22,920 nucleotides of DNA, taken from NCBI GenBank assembly GCA_016711435.1, contig JADJSY010000060.1, positions 1-22,920 on the forward strand. Reading direction: 5' to 3'. Origin of the DNA: Lewinellaceae bacterium. GTDB lineage: Bacteria; Bacteroidota; Bacteroidia; Chitinophagales; Saprospiraceae. The notes below the pieces were generated by a model. That model did no database searches. It was not told the DNA's origin and was given only the letters and a program-made list of their open reading frames with translations. This document shows, piece by piece, positions 1 to 7,639 of the stretch. Position numbers and translations under genes: made by a program. Every line of letters begins with the position of its first letter. Position 1 is the stretch's first letter.

Positions 1-387
1 GACCCAGCCGGCGAAGGGTTGATCGTCACATTATCCATTCCCATTTATACAAGTGTAGGCACATTTAAGGGTGTAATTGGCGCCGATGTTCAACTTTCAA
101 AAATTTCTGCCGCCATTTCCGGCATAAAGCTGGGAGAATCTGGCTTTTCATTTCTCGTTGACAAAAATGGCCGCATCATATCCATGCCCGAGAAGGGATA
201 TGCGTTTTTTGATCTACAACATGAAGAAGTACCAGTGAACCAAAGCCCAAAGCAAACCCTTTTGGATACTAAGCTGGAAGCTTTACAGCAAGTTGCTCAA
301 CAAATTATCAACGGTGGAACCGGGTTGCAAATCATCTCTGTCAACAAAGTGGACAATTATGTTGCAATCAATCTTTGGAAACCATAG
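1..387 (+). CDS. Sensor 1, 5'-truncated N-terminal part: dCache domain (cut by window edge; frame lost at its end)
   Basis: The frame is open from base 1, so the gene starts outside the window. The visible residues are the membrane-distal to membrane-proximal half of an extracytoplasmic dCache_1 ligand-binding domain. They show the strand pattern VTLSIPIYTSVGTFKGVIGADV followed by the GxSGFSFLVDKNGRIISMP hairpin typical of the family. The frame ends at a TAG at 385-387, immediately after YVAINLW. Family members continue here with NPLE-TxGxxLAV, and that continuation lies in another frame (next entry). The two entries are therefore one gene broken by a single missing base near 373-377. The ligand cannot be deduced because the proximal pocket is off the window. 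Assignment to the Cache superfamily is confident; the frameshift may be a sequencing artefact. Confidence 0.75.
   Translation, partial: DPAGEGLIVTLSIPIYTSVGTFKGVIGADVQLSKISAAISGIKLGESGFSFLVDKNGRIISMPEKGYAFFDLQHEEVPVNQSPKQTLLDTKLEALQQVAQQIINGGTGLQIISVNKVDNYVAINLWKP
373..378 (+). other. Frame disruption (apparent 1-base deletion) in sensor 1
   Basis: Upstream the conserved frame reads YVAIN, and downstream another frame reads LETIGYRLAV. One extra base in the run ctttgg (for example cctttgg) would give YVAINPLETIGYRLAV, the usual end of a Cache domain. The site lies in a short homopolymer, which fits a consensus error or a recent mutation. Confidence 0.75.
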
Positions 388-1757
388 GCTATCGACTTGC
401 GGTAATTGCACCCGCCAATGAACTGAACAGCGGAATCACTTCGGTGCGAAATGAAGTGCAAACTGAGATTCGATCCACCTTGAGATTTGCAAGCGTGATC
501 TTCATCACATTATTCGCTGGAGCCCTGTTCGTCAGCTTGTGGATTGGCAGCGTCATCACCAGGCCAATGATCCGCCTGACAAAAACAGTGGAACAAATAG
601 CAGGCGGAAATATATCCGCCCGTGCAAAAGTAGAATCACAGGATGAAACCGGCATACTAGCCAAGTCTTTCAATATCATGGCGGAGAGATTGCAAGATAC
701 CCTGCTTGGGCTCGAAGAACGCATATCCGAACGCACGAAGGAACTTGAAAAGATCAGCAAAAGTAATGCATATCGCGCGTCCCAATTTGAATCGATCGCG
801 CAAATATCACGCACGATCAGCTCAACCCAAACACTCGACACTCTGCTTCCGCAAATTACAGAAACAATCGCTGAACAGCTTGGCTTCTACCATGTCGGCA
901 TATTCCTGCTGGACTACCAAAGAGAATACGCCATCCTCGTGGCATCCAACAGCCCCGGCGGAAAAAGGATGCTGGACAGAAGTCACCGCTTGTTGGTGGG
1001 CGAAACGGGTATCGTAGGCAACGTAACAAAAACAGGACTACCCCGCCTCGCTCTGGACGTGGGGCTGGATGCTGTTTTCTTCAACAATCCCGACCTCCCC
1101 GAAACACGCTCCGAGATCGCCCTGCCCCTGAGAATCGGCAACAACATCTTTGGCGCATTGGATGTGCAAAGCACAAAAGCGCAGGCTTTCACGCAGGAAG
1201 ATGTAAGTATCCTCTCCACTCTGGCCGAACAGGTAAGTGTAGCTATTCAAAATGCACGTTCATATCAGGAAAGCCAGGAAGCTCTTGCACAGGCAGAAGC
1301 TATTTCACTGCAACTCAGCGAACAACAATGGAATAAGTTTTTAACGCACCAAACCATCGGCGGCTATCATTTCGACGGAGTGGACACAAAACAGATCAAA
1401 CCGGCATCCACAAAAAATACCGCCCACAGCCTCTCCATTCCACTCGTATTGCGCGGCATACACGTTGGCACCCTCAAACTTAATGCCCCTGACCCGAACC
1501 GCATATGGACAGAAGAGGAAATCGCACTGGCGCAAGCAACCGCAGACCGAACAGCGCTTGCAATTGAAAATGCCCGTCTTCTGCAAGATGCCCAAAAACG
1601 CGCAGCAAAAGAACGCACCATCGGCGAGATCTCATCTAAGATTGGCAGCCTCGTTAACCTGGAAAATATCGTCCAAACTACGATAGAGGAATTGGGAAGC
1701 ACCCTGCCCGGAACCGAGATCGCAATTCAATTTACTCCACAAAAACCCGAGCAATAA
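375..1757 (+). CDS. Sensor 1, C-terminal part: TM-HAMP-coiled coil-GAF-GAF signalling protein without kinase domain
   Basis: This is the continuation of the Cache sensor that precedes it. The TTG at 375 is only where the frame becomes open, not a true start. In order it has the last Cache strand (ETIGYRLAV), a transmembrane helix (about residues 39-58, FASVIFITLFAGALFVSLWI), HAMP (about 60-112), a signalling coiled coil (LEERISERTKELEK), GAF 1 (about 140-295) and a short second GAF (about 315-410). GAF 1 carries the conserved FYHVGIFLLD and FFNNPDLPETRSEIALPLR stretches; the second GAF shows W-x-GGYHFDG then SIPLVLRGIHVGTLKL. The last ~45 residues (IGEISSKIG...IVQTTIEELG) resemble helix 1 of another GAF and then stop. 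HisKA, HATPase, GGDEF and MCP modules are all absent, so output must pass through a partner protein. It is first of five tandem paralogues. Confidence 0.8.
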   Translation: METIGYRLAVIAPANELNSGITSVRNEVQTEIRSTLRFASVIFITLFAGALFVSLWIGSVITRPMIRLTKTVEQIAGGNISARAKVESQDETGILAKSFNIMAERLQDTLLGLEERISERTKELEKISKSNAYRASQFESIAQISRTISSTQTLDTLLPQITETIAEQLGFYHVGIFLLDYQREYAILVASNSPGGKRMLDRSHRLLVGETGIVGNVTKTGLPRLALDVGLDAVFFNNPDLPETRSEIALPLRIGNNIFGALDVQSTKAQAFTQEDVSILSTLAEQVSVAIQNARSYQESQEALAQAEAISLQLSEQQWNKFLTHQTIGGYHFDGVDTKQIKPASTKNTAHSLSIPLVLRGIHVGTLKLNAPDPNRIWTEEEIALAQATADRTALAIENARLLQDAQKRAAKERTIGEISSKIGSLVNLENIVQTTIEELGSTLPGTEIAIQFTPQKPEQ

Positions 1758-1777
1758 CACAAGCTCAGGAGAGCATC

Positions 1778-3526
1778 ATGCTGTCGAAGATATTAAGTTT
1801 TTTCAAATCCGAAGAAGACTATGACCCGTCATTTATTCGATTGACGCGGAATATTTTAATATTTGTACTTTTGGTAAACATCGCACTAATCCCACTGGTA
1901 ACCGGTCTTACTGGAGAAACCTCCCGCAACCCAAGAGCACTAATAACCCTTTCCATCACTCTCGTATTGGAAGCCATCTCTTTTTTCTACGTGCTGCGCG
2001 GAAAAATTCGCATGGCAAAGGCAGTTGTACCACTCGCATTAATCGCAGCCGTGGTTGTCATCTCTTTTACATCCAACGGACTAAAAAACGGTTCCATCAC
2101 AGGGCTCCCGATAATCCTCGTGATCTCTGCAATCCTTTTGGGCAAACGCTCCATCTATTTTGTAGCGCCTCTCACCGTCGCTGCGACAATACTCATAGCC
2201 TATTACGATCTAAATCAAAAGATCCGGTATGTTCCAGTAGGTCTCGATGATGCGATCATTCTTCCAATTCTTCTCATTGGATGCGCTGGAATTATTCAAT
2301 TATTAACCAGCAGATTGAACGATAGTGTTCTACGGGCTCGAAAAAGTGAGGAACTGCAAAGGCAGGAAAATATTGAATTGCAGGACTTGCGCGCCTCACT
2401 CGAAGAGCGCGTGAATAAACGTACAGCTGAACTCGATAATGCAAACCAAAACAACGAAAAACGAGCCAAACAATTCGAAGCCGTGGCGCAAGTAGCCCGC
2501 GCCATTTCATCCATTCAGGATCTCGATTCCATTCTTCCACGCATTACCCAGGTGATAAGCGAACAATTCGGCCACTATCACACCGGCATATTTTTACTGG
2601 ATGAAAATCGAGAATTTGCAATATTACGCGCCGCCAACAGCGAAGGCGGACGCAGCATGCTCAAGAACATGCACAAACTTCTCGTTGGACAAACTGGAAT
2701 CGTGGGATACGTCACAGCCACTGGCCAGCCCCGCATCGTCCTGGACGTGGGATCTGATGCGGTTTACTTTGACAATCCCTATCTCCCAAACACCCACTCT
2801 GAGATCGCCCTGCCGCTTCGCATCGCAGGTCAGATCATTGGCGCATTGGACGTGCAAAGCGAAGCCTCCAACGCCTTCACTGAAGATGATATTGAAGTGC
2901 TGTCCACACTTGCTGATCAGGTATCCATCGCCATCCAGAATGCACGCACCCTTGAAGAGGCGCGCAAATCCCTGGCTGAAGCCCAAAGCGCATTCGGTCA
3001 ATTAACTCAGGAATCATGGAAGGTTATGCGGCCGGAAACAGTGGGGCTGGGATTCCAACTTTCAGATCATCATCGCCCGTCGTTTGGAAAACCCCTCGAA
3101 GGATCAGACATCCAAGAAGCCCTTACAACCGGTGAAACCATCATCACCAAGAAAAACAACAAAACCTCTACACTGACAATTCCGATCCGTCTGCGCAATG
3201 AAGTGATCGGCGTAATGAACCTAAAAACAGTTGGAGAAGTCATCATCTCACAGGACGAAATCGATATTGCCGAAGCTATTTCTGAGCGCCTTTCCCTCGC
3301 CATCGAATCAGCCACCCTGCTCCGCACAACGCAACGCCGCGCCGATATCGAAAAGATCACCACGGATATCTCCTCCAAAGTAAGCTCCTCCACCCGCTTC
3401 GAAACGATCGTGCAAACCGCAGCACAGGAACTCAGCCGTGCGCTGGGCGGCGAAGTGATCGTACAGATCGAACCGATTGCAATGAAGATGGACTCTAGCC
3501 TTCTTATAAATATGTTAAAACTGTAA
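1778..3526 (+). CDS. Sensor 2: six-TM membrane GAF sensor without output domain
   Basis: The 582-residue protein starts at ATG 1778 behind an AGGAGAG ribosome site at 1767-1773 and follows sensor 1 by 20 nt. About six hydrophobic helices fill residues 24-180 (roughly 24-43, 54-74, 81-97, 107-121, 126-141, 157-177), forming an integral membrane sensor module with no large extracytoplasmic domain. A signal coiled coil follows (LEERVNKRTAELD, 208-220). GAF 1 spans about 235-392 (HYHTGIFLLDENREF; VYFDNPYLPNTHSEIALPLR) and a short GAF 2 about 412-515 (TIPIRLRNEVIGVMNLK). The tail, 527-566, resembles the beginning of a third GAF. No catalytic output domain is present. Its N-terminal module resembles that of sensor 4 rather than its direct neighbours. 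The input could be membrane state or a lipophilic molecule, but the sequence does not say. Confidence 0.85.
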   Translation: MLSKILSFFKSEEDYDPSFIRLTRNILIFVLLVNIALIPLVTGLTGETSRNPRALITLSITLVLEAISFFYVLRGKIRMAKAVVPLALIAAVVVISFTSNGLKNGSITGLPIILVISAILLGKRSIYFVAPLTVAATILIAYYDLNQKIRYVPVGLDDAIILPILLIGCAGIIQLLTSRLNDSVLRARKSEELQRQENIELQDLRASLEERVNKRTAELDNANQNNEKRAKQFEAVAQVARAISSIQDLDSILPRITQVISEQFGHYHTGIFLLDENREFAILRAANSEGGRSMLKNMHKLLVGQTGIVGYVTATGQPRIVLDVGSDAVYFDNPYLPNTHSEIALPLRIAGQIIGALDVQSEASNAFTEDDIEVLSTLADQVSIAIQNARTLEEARKSLAEAQSAFGQLTQESWKVMRPETVGLGFQLSDHHRPSFGKPLEGSDIQEALTTGETIITKKNNKTSTLTIPIRLRNEVIGVMNLKTVGEVIISQDEIDIAEAISERLSLAIESATLLRTTQRRADIEKITTDISSKVSSSTRFETIVQTAAQELSRALGGEVIVQIEPIAMKMDSSLLINMLKL

Positions 3527-3536
3527 AGAGAACTAC

Positions 3537-3860
3537 ATGAATCAAACTAATCCGTCACCAACAAACAGCGTAGAAACATCCCCTCCCCCAAGGACAAGCA
3601 TCGGCGTAAAACTGCCCTTGATCATGATCGGTTTAATGCTGTTTGCATTTATGGTGTACACATATATTAGTATACGAATCAGCGAGGGCTCGCGGACCGA
3701 AAACGTCAAGGAAGAACTGCAGGCAGAAACAATGGACAGCGTAAAATTATTCAAAGCATCCTCAACGAAGCTCAGTCAATTGCCGCCAGCCTTGCTAGCG
3801 CTGTGGAGACAGGCAAATATGATGACAACGGCCTACGGCGCATTATTCAATCCACGCTGA
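3537..3860 (+). CDS. Sensor 3, N-terminal part: cytoplasmic tail, TM1 and start of dCache (frame lost about 3743)
   Basis: ATG 3537 follows sensor 2 by 10 nt with an AAAGAG ribosome site. The first 23 residues are Pro/Ser/Thr-rich, then a transmembrane helix (about 26-47, PLIMIGLMLFAFMVYTYIS) anchors the protein. The stretch to about residue 68 (RISEGSRTENVKEELQAETMDSVK) is the long first helix of an extracytoplasmic Cache domain. From about 3743 the frame switches to non-conserved sequence and ends at 3860. The true continuation, KIIQSILNEAQSIAASLASAVETGKYDD, is in the frame of the next entry. Only residues 1 to about 68 should be taken as real protein. Confidence 0.7.
   Translation: MNQTNPSPTNSVETSPPPRTSIGVKLPLIMIGLMLFAFMVYTYISIRISEGSRTENVKEELQAETMDSVKLFKASSTKLSQLPPALLALWRQANMMTTAYGALFNPR
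3743..3750 (+). other. Frame disruption (apparent loss of one A) in sensor 3
   Basis: The sequence reads gtaaaattattc. With five rather than four A's, the frame runs V-K-I-I-Q-S-I-L-N-E-A-Q-S-I-A-A and joins smoothly to the Cache domain downstream. Before the site the first frame is sensible; after it only the second frame matches the family. Confidence 0.75.
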
Positions 3861-5884
3861 CACGAAATGATCAGATATTTGGTTCTACGGTTGCTTATGA
3901 ACCTTACCAATTCGAATCAGAATTATATTACTGGGCACCTTATTACAATCGTGGATTGGATAATCAACTTAAGTTTGCTCAGCTGGGCAACCCGGAATAT
4001 GATTACTTTAACCAGGACTGGTACATCCTCCCTAAACAAAATCTCGTCCCAACCCTCTCTGCTCCATATTTCGATGAGGGCGGCGGGGACATTTGGATGG
4101 TCACCTGGAGCGTCCCATTTTTTGATGAAACCAGGGTCTTTAGGGGCGTTGCAACTGCTGATATTGAATTCTCAAAGATTCAACATATTTTCACAGACCT
4201 TCAAATCGGAAGAAATGGCTATGCATTTTTAGTGGATTCTCAAGGCACTATTCTTGGAATTGGAGATAATGGCGGCGACTTTGAAGTAATGTCCGACTCC
4301 ATGGTTGATGCAGGTACTTCACGAGTTGCAGTTGATTGGTCTGAATTGATCGACAATATGATAAGAGGACGATCTGGCATTAGAGAAGCAACAGATGTAA
4401 ACGGCGTCCGGCTTTATATTGCCTATGCCCCCATTGGCTTCAACACAGGCTGGTCTCTTGGCCTCGCATATCCAAGAGAAGAAATTTTAGCTCAAAACAC
4501 AGAAATCCAATTATTACTGGTTGCCGTTAGTTTTGCCCTTGCGATTATCTTTGGCGTCATCGTCTACCTTTTTACCAGATCCATTACCACACCATTAAGA
4601 CAGTTGACCATGGCCGCCAGCCAAATTGCTGACGAAAAACCTGAAAATATCAAGGAGCAATTACGCAACCCAATTCAAATTCAAACGCAGGACGAACTTG
4701 AAGATCTGGCGAATGCCTTCAATAAGATGGCAGTCAATCTAAGACAAATGCTTGAAGGGCTTGAAGAAAAGGTTTCAGAAAGAACAGTAGATCTGGAGAC
4801 TTCCCGCCTGCAAAGTGATCGCCGCGCAGGAGAACTCCAAGCCATCAGTGAAATATCCAAAGTGATCGCTGGCGAGCAGAAGCTGCCCAGACTGCTTCCA
4901 TTAATTGCCCGCCTTGTCAGTGAGCGCTTTGGTTTTTATCACACAGGCATATTCCTGCTCGATGAAAACAACAAATACGCCATACTTCAGGCTGCCAGCA
5001 GCGAAGGCGGAAAAACCATGCTTGCCCGCGGACATAAACTGGAAATTGGCGAAAGTGGCATTGTAGGATATGTAGGAAAGAATGGAACCCCCCGCATCGC
5101 ACTGGACGTTGGGCTTGATGCGGTTTACTTTGACAATCCCGACCTCCCGGGCACACGCTCTGAAATGGCTCTTCCGTTAACTGTGCGAAATAAGATTGTG
5201 GGAGTATTAGACCTGCAAAGCATCAAACCAGGCGCCTTTACTGATGCTGAACTAAACACCATGAGTATCCTTGCAGACCAGGTTGCCGTGGCAATTGAAA
5301 ACGCAAGACTTTTCCAGCAAACTCAACAAGCCCTCGCAGAAGCAGAAGCCTTATACCGCCATAATACCCAGGAAAACTGGAAGGAATTTGGCCGTGAAGA
5401 AGAGGCAATGGGCTATCACCAAACATTAACCGAAGGCCATAAATTATTCACCCCTCTGGAAACCGACGACACCCGACAGGTTATGAACCGAGGCGTCCCC
5501 ATGATCGTCAGTTCCAACGCGGCCACTCCTGATGCGTTGATCATCGTGCCAATCAAACTGCGCGGGCAGGTGATCGGCACACTAAAGATCAAAGCACCAG
5601 AGCAGGACCGAAGCTGGTCAAACGACGAGATCAACCTCGCCAATATCATATCCGAGCGTTTATCCCTGGCAATTGAAAATGCCCGCCTGATCCAGGAATC
5701 TCAAAGCCGTGCCGCAAAGGAACAAATTATCAGCGAAGTTACCACCCGCATCGGTTCATCGATCAACCTGAAAAATATCCTCCAAACCGCGGTTGAAGAA
5801 CTGGGAAATGCCATGCCCGGATCAGAAGTCGTGATCAAACTGCAAAATGATAATGATAATAATTCAGGGAAGCTGGTGATATAA
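3803..5884 (+). CDS. Sensor 3, main part: dCache-TM-HAMP-coiled coil-GAF-GAF sensor without output domain
   Basis: The GTG at 3803 only marks where a start codon occurs in the open frame; the real gene starts at 3537 and is joined across a one-base disruption. Residue numbers are for this fragment. A dCache_1 domain spans about 1-225, with the YFNQDWYILPKQ and APYFDEGGGDIWMVTWSVPFF pocket strands and the GRNGYAFLVDSQGTILG hairpin. Then come TM2 (about 235-257, LLLVAVSFALAIIFGVIVYLF), HAMP (258-315), a coiled coil (LEEKVSERTVDLE), GAF 1 (about 345-502), short GAF 2 (about 525-630, VPIKLRGQVIGTLKIK) and the truncated third-GAF tail (640-680). In the amino-acid-binding dCache subfamily the pocket has R-x-W-Y; here it is Q71-D-W73-Y74, so a classical amino-acid ligand is not supported. 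No kinase or methyl-accepting module is present. Confidence 0.85.
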   Translation: METGKYDDNGLRRIIQSTLTRNDQIFGSTVAYEPYQFESELYYWAPYYNRGLDNQLKFAQLGNPEYDYFNQDWYILPKQNLVPTLSAPYFDEGGGDIWMVTWSVPFFDETRVFRGVATADIEFSKIQHIFTDLQIGRNGYAFLVDSQGTILGIGDNGGDFEVMSDSMVDAGTSRVAVDWSELIDNMIRGRSGIREATDVNGVRLYIAYAPIGFNTGWSLGLAYPREEILAQNTEIQLLLVAVSFALAIIFGVIVYLFTRSITTPLRQLTMAASQIADEKPENIKEQLRNPIQIQTQDELEDLANAFNKMAVNLRQMLEGLEEKVSERTVDLETSRLQSDRRAGELQAISEISKVIAGEQKLPRLLPLIARLVSERFGFYHTGIFLLDENNKYAILQAASSEGGKTMLARGHKLEIGESGIVGYVGKNGTPRIALDVGLDAVYFDNPDLPGTRSEMALPLTVRNKIVGVLDLQSIKPGAFTDAELNTMSILADQVAVAIENARLFQQTQQALAEAEALYRHNTQENWKEFGREEEAMGYHQTLTEGHKLFTPLETDDTRQVMNRGVPMIVSSNAATPDALIIVPIKLRGQVIGTLKIKAPEQDRSWSNDEINLANIISERLSLAIENARLIQESQSRAAKEQIISEVTTRIGSSINLKNILQTAVEELGNAMPGSEVVIKLQNDNDNNSGKLVI

Positions 5885-5890
5885 CAAACC

Positions 5891-7588
5891 ATGCAAAAAA
5901 GCATTTTTTCTCCCCCAATCTTCCCTGATGACCAGGAAAAGACCAGGTCAGCATATTTTATTAATGTGCTTGTCTGGAGCAACTCTCCCATTCTTCTACT
6001 CTTTGCCATTATCCGGATCGCAACCGGCGCAGAGGCATTTGGCGTCGAAAATTTGACCCTTTTTACAATCATTGTTGTCCTTGCGATCGTATGGGCTCTC
6101 ATGAAAACCGGCAGAGTACGGGTAGCAGCCTACCTGCATGTAACGACCATCTGGCTCGCAAGTTCCATGATCGCATTGACAGGCAGCGGTGTTCGAGGAA
6201 CAGGCTTTACCAGCTACTTCGTAGTAATGCTAATAGCAGGTTTATTGCTAGGCTGGAAACCAGCCATTGGCGTTACTATATTAAGTGTAATAGCAGGCTT
6301 TGGCTTTGCATTTGCAGAAAATGCAGGAATCATAATTCCCACATACAGCGTAGCCATTAACGTTGCCATTGAAGGAACAGTACTTCTAACTTTCGGAGCA
6401 ATATTCCTCATCCTCATCATCAATAGCTTGCAAAATGCGGTCAAGAGAGAAACTGCCAGAGTTGACGAACTACATCAAAGCAATCAACAATTACTAGAAC
6501 TACGCGATGCACTCGAAAGCCGGGTCGCGGAGCGCACAGAGGAATTGAAAAAACAACAAAAAAATGCTGAAAGGCGCTCACGTCAATTTGAAGCGATCAC
6601 TCGTGTAACCCAGGCGATCTCAACCACAAGAAACCTGCAAGAAGCCCTGCCCAGAATCACAGACGTGATCAGCGAACAATTTGGTTTTTACCATGTTGGT
6701 ATCTTTCTAAACGACCAGGCAAATCAATATGCCGTTCTTAGCGCCGCCAACAGCGAAGGCGGAAGACGTATGCTGGCACGCGGCCATCAATTGAAGATCG
6801 GCGAACAGGGTATCGTTGGTTTTACGATCAGTTCCACACAGCCCCGTATCGCGCTCGATACCGGCGCAGATGCGGTCTATTTCAACAACCCAGATCTGCC
6901 AGAAACCCGCTCCGAAATGGCCCTCCCGCTCAGGAACGAATCCGGAGTAATCGGCGCATTGGATGTACAAAGCACAGAACGCAATGCGTTTACAAATGAA
7001 GATATCGAAGTGCTGTCCACACTGGCAAACCAGGTAGGGCTTGCAATTGAGAATGCCCAAATATTTGATCGCAGCCAAAAGGCCCTTGCAGAATCTGAAT
7101 CCATTACACGCCAGTATCTCCGCAACACATGGAAGCAACTGCCAAAGGACCTGAATATTACCGGTTACAAATATACACTTGCCGGGACACAAGCCTTAAA
7201 TAATAAAGAGATCGATTTAGAAGCCAAACCTGAATCTTCAGGCAAAAGAGAAATCTCCTATCCCATTATTCTACGCGGCGAAACCATAGGCACCCTATCG
7301 ATACAAGTTCCAAAAGATGAGCACGTTAGCAGAGACAAGCTTGACCTCATCAAAGCTGTAGCAGAGCGCGTCGCTCTTTCTGCAGAAAATGCGCGTCTAT
7401 TTGAAGAAACAAGCCGCCGCGCAGAACGCGAGCAGATCATTTCGGACATCACAGCAAAGATCGGTGCAACTGTACGGACGGAAAGCATTCTGAGTACTGC
7501 AGCCGCAGAGTTAAGCCAGTTACTGGATGATGCAGATATTTTTATCGATCTACAAACCACAAACAAAGACGAAAAAGATGCCAGATGA
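5891..7588 (+). CDS. Sensor 4: six-TM membrane GAF sensor without output domain
   Basis: ATG 5891 lies 6 nt after sensor 3, indicating co-transcription, although the ribosome site is weak. The 565-residue protein has about six hydrophobic helices in residues 22-178. Its pattern SGVRGTGFTSYFVVMLIAG-LLLG resembles the same region of sensor 2. A coiled coil follows (ALESRVAERTEELKK, 207-221). GAF 1 (about 235-392) is almost canonical for this cluster, with FYHVGIFLNDQANQY and DAVYFNNPDLPETRSEMALPLR. Short GAF 2 (about 408-505) carries the W-x-ITGYKY lead and YPIILRGETIGTLSIQ. The C-terminus (512-555, REQIISDITAKIG...ILSTAAAELSQLL) is a truncated GAF-like start. No output domain was found, so it must signal through a partner; the soluble kinase downstream is the obvious candidate (inference). 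Confidence 0.85.
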   Translation: MQKSIFSPPIFPDDQEKTRSAYFINVLVWSNSPILLLFAIIRIATGAEAFGVENLTLFTIIVVLAIVWALMKTGRVRVAAYLHVTTIWLASSMIALTGSGVRGTGFTSYFVVMLIAGLLLGWKPAIGVTILSVIAGFGFAFAENAGIIIPTYSVAINVAIEGTVLLTFGAIFLILIINSLQNAVKRETARVDELHQSNQQLLELRDALESRVAERTEELKKQQKNAERRSRQFEAITRVTQAISTTRNLQEALPRITDVISEQFGFYHVGIFLNDQANQYAVLSAANSEGGRRMLARGHQLKIGEQGIVGFTISSTQPRIALDTGADAVYFNNPDLPETRSEMALPLRNESGVIGALDVQSTERNAFTNEDIEVLSTLANQVGLAIENAQIFDRSQKALAESESITRQYLRNTWKQLPKDLNITGYKYTLAGTQALNNKEIDLEAKPESSGKREISYPIILRGETIGTLSIQVPKDEHVSRDKLDLIKAVAERVALSAENARLFEETSRRAEREQIISDITAKIGATVRTESILSTAAAELSQLLDDADIFIDLQTTNKDEKDAR

Positions 7589-7639
7589 AATTAGCCGCAT
7601 CACTCCATCGTTAATATTTTCAATAATTACAAGGTTAAT

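Noticed and set aside
389..841. Long antisense frames opposite the sensors and kinases, such as 389-841 minus or 6707-7192 minus
   Set aside because: They are opposite well-conserved domains, have no ribosome sites or recognisable domains, and carry the atypical composition expected of shadow frames.
880..1260. Phytochrome-like bilin-binding GAF domains
   Set aside because: No suitable cysteine-histidine chromophore motif is seen in the GAF domains, and no PHY domain follows.
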